64,000 bases of DNA from Bifidobacterium asteroides DSM 20089 (GTDB lineage Bacteria > Actinomycetota > Actinomycetes > Actinomycetales > Bifidobacteriaceae). Shown one piece after another: positions 59,298 through 64,000 of this stretch. The position numbers and the translations under genes were made by a program. The notes beneath the pieces were generated by a model. The model worked only from the letters and a program-made list of their open reading frames with translations. It ran no database searches and was not told where the DNA came from. Position 1 is the stretch's first letter. Every line of letters starts with the position of its first letter. The stretch spans positions 1,612,001-1,676,000 of the forward strand of contig NZ_CP017696.1 of the NCBI RefSeq assembly GCF_002715865.1, in the 5' to 3' direction.

Positions 59298-59498
59298 TTT
59301 GAAATCTTCTGCTTCCACGCCATTTTATACTGAGCCGCTTTGTAAAGACCTGCATACATAATCAAGACTCTGACTTTTGTCCGGATGCCGATATCATTCA
59401 GGCACTACACCTTGCACATCAAGAATTTTCTCAAATTTTATCTGATTAAACCTGTTAAAGGTCAGCACATCCAAATTACACGCATATTTGAAATCTTC
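59298..59498 (+). repeat. Pair of 12-nt direct repeats
   Basis: TTTGAAATCTTC occurs at 59298-59309 and 59487-59498, within otherwise featureless AT-rich sequence. Could be incidental. Confidence 0.4.
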
Positions 59499-59552
59499 AA
59501 TTTCCCACAATTCGTGAATCAAACTTCCACCAACTCGAACTTGCTAGCATGA

Positions 59553-60596
<1,044 letters not shown>

Positions 60597-60810
60597 CACC
60601 ACCAACCACCACCTCCACCCACGCGTCAGGACTTTCTGCAGCAGACACTCCGAGGCCGACTTCCCCAGTCGTACGGAGATCAGAAGCACTGCAGAACTGA
60701 CATCAGTAGGCCAAGCACGGGACGGATGCCCCGCTGAGGGATCGTCCACCTCAACCGTTGGATGCTTTCAGTGAGGTACCAACAGCTCAATCATTTGCTT
60801 ACTTGAGGGT

Positions 60811-60960
60811 TCACTTTGTGTGGTACTCGTCGTAGGCCTCCTGCTTCAACCTGATGTTCTGGTTTAGATAGGCTTTCTTGGGGGGGGGGGGGGGGGTATC
60901 CAGGTACTGATCCCAGTCGGAGCTCGCCTCCTGCCAGTTGTTCGACAGCCGCACTCCTTC
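60811..60960 (-). pseudogene. C-terminal remnant of a carbohydrate ABC substrate-binding protein
   Basis: On the minus strand a short open stretch encodes LSNNWQEASSDWDQYLDT, five prolines, KKAYLNQNIRLKQEAYDEY and a stop, which looks like the C-terminal helices of a sugar-binding lipoprotein. Upstream the frame soon meets stop codons and the rest of the gene is absent. The prolines come from an uninterrupted 17-nt C tract (60880-60896) that keeps the frame. Assignment rests on pattern similarity only. Confidence 0.5.
60880..60896. repeat. 17-nt homopolymeric G tract
   Basis: Seventeen consecutive G on the plus strand inside the binding-protein remnant. Such tracts are prone to slippage during replication and to sequencing error, so its length may be variable or inexact. 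Confidence 0.85.
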
Positions 60961-61317
60961 TCGGCCTACACAGGCCTGGCCTTCTTGGGCATCCTCTATG
61001 TCAGAGGGTGCTTAGCCACAAAACGACTGCAGGCATCACCATCGCCCACAAGGACCAGCAACGATGAGCAGAGCATATTCACCATGCTCTGACAAAGGCG
61101 CCGACGCCTGCGAAAGTGCTGATTCCACCGGAACCGGAATGAGCCGCAATCTCCGCCCAATGCATCCTTGTGCAGTGGTCATGAAATGCACCTTCTCCAT
61201 TGAGTGGGATATGCAGACGTTGAAAGGAATGACCTCGTCCACACTGGAAACCGGACCAGACAGCCTGCGGCCCTAATTCCTAGCGACCACTCCGACACTG
61301 GCCATGGTAAGAGAAAG

Positions 61318-61330
61318 TTTGTTAAACAAA
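61318..61330. promoter_or_regulatory. Palindrome downstream of lacI
   Basis: TTTGTTAAACAAA has six-base arms about a central A. It lies 90 nt past the regulator stop and upstream of the binding-protein remnant on the minus strand. Possible LacI-family operator or weak terminator. Confidence 0.35.
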
Positions 61331-61419
61331 AAAGTTGCTAAAAGTTAGAGGGCGAAAGCTTCGCTTGTGTCAGTGAGATCTGGATTGTACGACCTTCGGA
61401 AATCTGCTGACGAACGGCC

Positions 61420-62424
61420 TTACAAGGGCATTCTGGTAGAGGCGCGCTGGACCAGTGTGCCCTTGACGCATTCGATACCTTGGTGACCTCGGCCGTCCAG
61501 CATATCAGCCAGGCAGCTGGCCGCCCTGGTGCCAATGGCCTTCAGATTCAGATCGACGCTGGTCAGCGGAGGACGCGAGTTGCCGACAATGGCCGTCCGA
61601 TTGTCAACCCCGACCACCGATACCCTATCCGGCACGGAAACATGCCGGTCATGCAGAATATCCAGGCACCCCCGGGCTATCTCGTCGTTGCCGCAAGCCA
61701 CCCCGTCGAAGTCGACTCCCTCATCCAGCAGGCTAATCATGGTGCGGCGTCCGGTCTCTTCGTTCCAGCCCCCATACCGAACGGTACGCACGGCAGCCAA
61801 ACCACGGCTATCCAGTTCGGCCATCTCGCCCTTAAGTCGCCTGATCGAGGACTGGAAGGCTGGATCGCCGGCGATCAGCACGATTTTTTTGGATCCTCCC
61901 TCGACCAGATGCCGGACCATAAGCCGCCCGATATCTTCGTTGTCGGTGACGACCGAGCAGTCATGGGGATTCAAGGACGCCTGGTTGGCATAGACAACCG
62001 GCACCGGGCAACTGGTTAGCGTAGGCCGTGGATCGGTGCGCCACCCGACCATCAGCAGACCTTTGACGCCATAGGCCAGCAGATTATCTATATGGTGCTG
62101 TTCAAGAGCCGGGTCTCTGCCGGCGTTGCAGAGAAAAACAGGAATGGACTCGACCCCGAAGTAGCTTTCCGCGCCGATCAGAATAGGCATGGAGAACTGA
62201 CCGTCCAGGTCTGAAGTGACCAGGCCCACCGACTTGGGCAGGCTGGGAGGCTGGGACTGTTTCTGACGCTCATTGAGCGAAAAGGAGAGCTCCGCCGCGG
62301 CCTTGAACACCTTGGCCCTTGTCGGGCCGCTGACCTGTGCGCTGTTGCGCAGCGCCTTGGAGGCTGTGGACACCGCAACCCCCGCCTTGGCAGCCACGTC
62401 GGCCAGCGTCACTTTCTTGCTCAT
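61420..62424 (-). CDS. LacI-family transcriptional regulator
   Basis: A 334-residue repressor: N-terminal helix-turn-helix TLADVAAKAGVAVSTASKALRN and hinge, then a periplasmic-binding-protein-like ligand domain (VGLVTSDLDGQFSMPILIGAESYFG, GVDNRTAIVGNSRPPLTSVDLNLKAIG). It presumably responds to a sugar or glycan fragment and controls the divergent GH115 gene, 192 nt away. A candidate operator with GAAAATTTTC lies between them at 62525-62540. Confidence 0.93.
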   Translation of the reverse strand: MSKKVTLADVAAKAGVAVSTASKALRNSAQVSGPTRAKVFKAAAELSFSLNERQKQSQPPSLPKSVGLVTSDLDGQFSMPILIGAESYFGVESIPVFLCNAGRDPALEQHHIDNLLAYGVKGLLMVGWRTDPRPTLTSCPVPVVYANQASLNPHDCSVVTDNEDIGRLMVRHLVEGGSKKIVLIAGDPAFQSSIRRLKGEMAELDSRGLAAVRTVRYGGWNEETGRRTMISLLDEGVDFDGVACGNDEIARGCLDILHDRHVSVPDRVSVVGVDNRTAIVGNSRPPLTSVDLNLKAIGTRAASCLADMLDGRGHQGIECVKGTLVQRASTRMPL

Positions 62425-62524
62425 CGAATCGCCTCCCGGATCTGCTGGACTGCGAGCATCTCCAACTATGGTAATTGAAAGAGACGGCTATCGAGTCCTT
62501 CCAGTCCGATCTATTTTTCTACCA

Positions 62525-62540
62525 TTGAAAATTTTCCTAA
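62525..62540. promoter_or_regulatory. Candidate LacI-type operator
   Basis: TTGAAAATTTTCCTAA contains the perfect 10-bp palindrome GAAAATTTTC and resembles LacI-family boxes. It lies between the divergent regulator and GH115 genes, about 80 nt before the GH115 start. Confidence 0.45.
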
Positions 62541-62616
62541 TCTGGTGCTAGCCTTTGGGTGTCCGAACACAGGCGGCAAAGCATCCGCCTGGTAAACAGA
62601 CAATTGGAGCGCCACT

Positions 62617-64000
62617 ATGGTCACCCTGTTTCATCCCCAGCCCGGAAACATCCCAGTGACCGCCGGATCGGGAGCAGTCCTGGCCGACTCAGGGGTCCGA
62701 CCAAATTGGCTGCTGGAGCATGGTGAGGATTCGGCCGTGCAGATTGCGACCGGCAACCTGATGCGGGATTTTGCGGCCGTGACAGGCCGTACCCAGAGGC
62801 GGGCTAATCTGATCGATGAGGGCAGCCCGACCATTTGCTTGGGTACTCTAGGCCATTCCAGCTGGATCAATTCAGCCGTCCGCAACGACCAGCTCGATCT
62901 TACCCCGCTCGAAGACCCCCAAGGGGAGTATCGCTGGGAAGGCTTCACCTTGCAGGTCGTCGACGGCACACTTTATGTTGTCGGAACCGACCGGCGCGGA
63001 ACCATCTACGGAATCTACGCCCTTAGCCGGGCCATTGGCATCTCACCCCTGCACTGGTGGGGAAACGTGCCAGTCCGTCACCATGAACGGATATGCCTGC
63101 CCGGCGACCTGCGCGTCTTCGACTGGCCCTCTGTCAAATACCGGGGCTTCTTCATCAACGACGAGGAGGAGCTGGACGACTGGGCCCGCCTGCACACCCC
63201 GGATGGAACCATCGGACCAACGACCTACGAAAAGGTCTTTGACCTGATCCTACGGCTGGGCGGCAACTATCTGTGGCCGGCCATGCACGTCAACGCCTTC
63301 AATGCCGACCCGCGCAACGGCAGGCTTGCCCAGAGCATGGGGGTCGTCATCGGGAGCAGTCACTGCGACATGCTTCTACGGAGCAACCAGCATGAGTGGG
63401 ACCCCTGGGTGGCCTCGCAGGGCGGACATGTGGACTATGACTATTCGCTGCCTGGACGCAACCGGGACATGATTCGGCGCTACTGGTCGCAGAGCGTGGA
63501 CATGAACCGGAACTACGAGGTCACCTGGACCCTGGGCATGCGCGGCATTCACGACACAGGCCTGACCACGCGCGCCATCGACGAGGATCCGAACCTGGAC
63601 CGGAAGGACCGCCTGCAAGCGCGGGTCGATCTGCTCGGTCGGGTCATTCACGACCAGAGAAGCATCCTGCGTCAGCACCTGGGCCGACCTCCACAGGAGG
63701 TCCCCCAGCTCTTCATTCCCTATAAGGAGGTGCTGCCCCTCTACGACGCGGGCCTGGACCTGCCAGAAGACGTGACCATCATGTGGGTCAACGACAACTA
63801 CGGGTATATGCGCCGCTTCCCCAATCAGGCCGAACGGGCACGCAGCGGAGGCAATGGGGTCTACTACCATAGCTCCTACTGGGCGCCGCCGAGGACCAGC
63901 TACCGCTGCACTTCATCCACCCCCCTGACTCTGATGAACGACCAGCTGGGTAAGTGCTGGAATCGGGGCATCCGCCGGGTGTGGGTGGATAATCTGGGGG
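62617..64000 (+). CDS. Glycoside hydrolase family 115 alpha-glucuronidase (3' end beyond window)
   Basis: The first about 461 residues of a GH115-type enzyme, which releases (4-O-methyl-)glucuronic acid from glucuronoxylan or arabinogalactan. Family features: YRGFFINDEEELDDWAR near residue 171, YEKVFDLILRLGGNYLWPAMHVNAFNADPRN near 206, WTLGMRGIHDTG near 305, and MWVNDNYGYMRRFPNQAERARSGGNGVYYHSSYW near 388. No signal peptide is seen, so it may be cytoplasmic and act on imported oligosaccharides. ATG 62617 has GGAG 8 nt upstream. Divergent from a LacI regulator. Confidence 0.92.
   Translation, partial: MVTLFHPQPGNIPVTAGSGAVLADSGVRPNWLLEHGEDSAVQIATGNLMRDFAAVTGRTQRRANLIDEGSPTICLGTLGHSSWINSAVRNDQLDLTPLEDPQGEYRWEGFTLQVVDGTLYVVGTDRRGTIYGIYALSRAIGISPLHWWGNVPVRHHERICLPGDLRVFDWPSVKYRGFFINDEEELDDWARLHTPDGTIGPTTYEKVFDLILRLGGNYLWPAMHVNAFNADPRNGRLAQSMGVVIGSSHCDMLLRSNQHEWDPWVASQGGHVDYDYSLPGRNRDMIRRYWSQSVDMNRNYEVTWTLGMRGIHDTGLTTRAIDEDPNLDRKDRLQARVDLLGRVIHDQRSILRQHLGRPPQEVPQLFIPYKEVLPLYDAGLDLPEDVTIMWVNDNYGYMRRFPNQAERARSGGNGVYYHSSYWAPPRTSYRCTSSTPLTLMNDQLGKCWNRGIRRVWVDNLG

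Larger units (their letters stand above)
58749..59552. other. AT-rich intergenic region at the right end of the restriction island
   Basis: About 800 nt with no convincing coding frame on either strand and many stop codons. It contains an 18-bp palindrome with three GATC sites (59203-59220) and a 12-nt direct repeat TTTGAAATCTTC at 59298-59309 and 59487-59498. Composition returns to GC-rich at about 59,540, which probably marks the right boundary of the acquired segment. Confidence 0.6.
60597..61419. other. Intergenic region with gene remnants
   Basis: About 820 nt without an intact gene. It contains the C-terminal remnant of a solute-binding protein with a 17-nt G tract (60880-60896). At 61318-61330 there is a palindrome TTTGTTAAACAAA that could be a LacI-type operator left from the lost gene. 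The rest has short frames without recognisable protein similarity. Confidence 0.6.

Noticed and set aside
61036-61276. Two short opposed frames downstream of lacI
   Set aside because: No recognisable family, no ribosome site, in a region of decayed sequence; not reported as genes.

Overview
The window reads as chromosomal DNA of a high-GC Gram-positive bacterium, most likely a Bifidobacterium. The basis is a type I (fungal/mycobacterial-like) fatty acid synthase beside a fused biotin carboxylase/BCCP and a carboxyltransferase, a NucS mismatch-repair nuclease, the gene orders tRNA-Trp-secE-nusG-rplK-rplA and rplU-rpmA-obgE-proB, and a complete F-type ATP synthase operon. A pyruvate oxidase and a GH115 gene would fit an insect-gut or plant-associated lineage, but that is inference; the species is not identified.

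Layout. 1-10.3 kb (minus): birA, accBC, accD and fas (cut by the window edge) form a lipid-synthesis block for malonyl-CoA and acyl chains. Divergent to it (10.4-13.6 kb, plus) are a polytopic membrane protein and a PucR-type regulator with overlapping start and stop codons. 13.6-25.4 kb (minus): rplA, rplK, nusG, secE, tRNA-Trp, an aspartate aminotransferase, proB, obgE, rpmA, rplU, RNase E/G and dapE. A divergent AEC permease follows. 26.5-36.0 kb (minus): a Maf-Nudix fusion, thrB, hom, lysA, argS, a RidA protein and pyruvate oxidase. 36.3-45.5 kb: tRNA-Arg(CCG), a CYTH protein, a redox-dead thioredoxin/TPR protein, a lipoprotein plus membrane-protein pair, an FKBP lipoprotein, a polar amino acid ABC transporter and a lone NrdH redoxin. 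45.7-55.0 kb (minus): nucS, atpBEFHAGDC and metA. An initiator tRNA-fMet lies at 55.1 kb.

Immediately downstream of the tRNA-fMet the DNA becomes visibly AT-rich (about 55.2-59.5 kb). This segment is a likely horizontally acquired restriction-modification module. It has a phospholipase-D-fold restriction endonuclease facing two overlapping adenine methyltransferase genes. The first methyltransferase has an N-terminal RelB/DinJ-like ribbon-helix-helix domain fused to an EcoRI-type methylase, and a perfect 17-bp palindrome lies in its promoter region. This suggests a self-regulating methyltransferase and is the most interesting system in the window.

From 59.5 kb the sequence returns to high GC: an aldo/keto reductase, a decayed sugar-binding-protein tail with a 17-nt homopolymer, a LacI regulator, and a divergent GH115 alpha-glucuronidase running off the end, probably the start of a plant-glycan utilisation locus. 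No CRISPR array or insertion sequence was seen.
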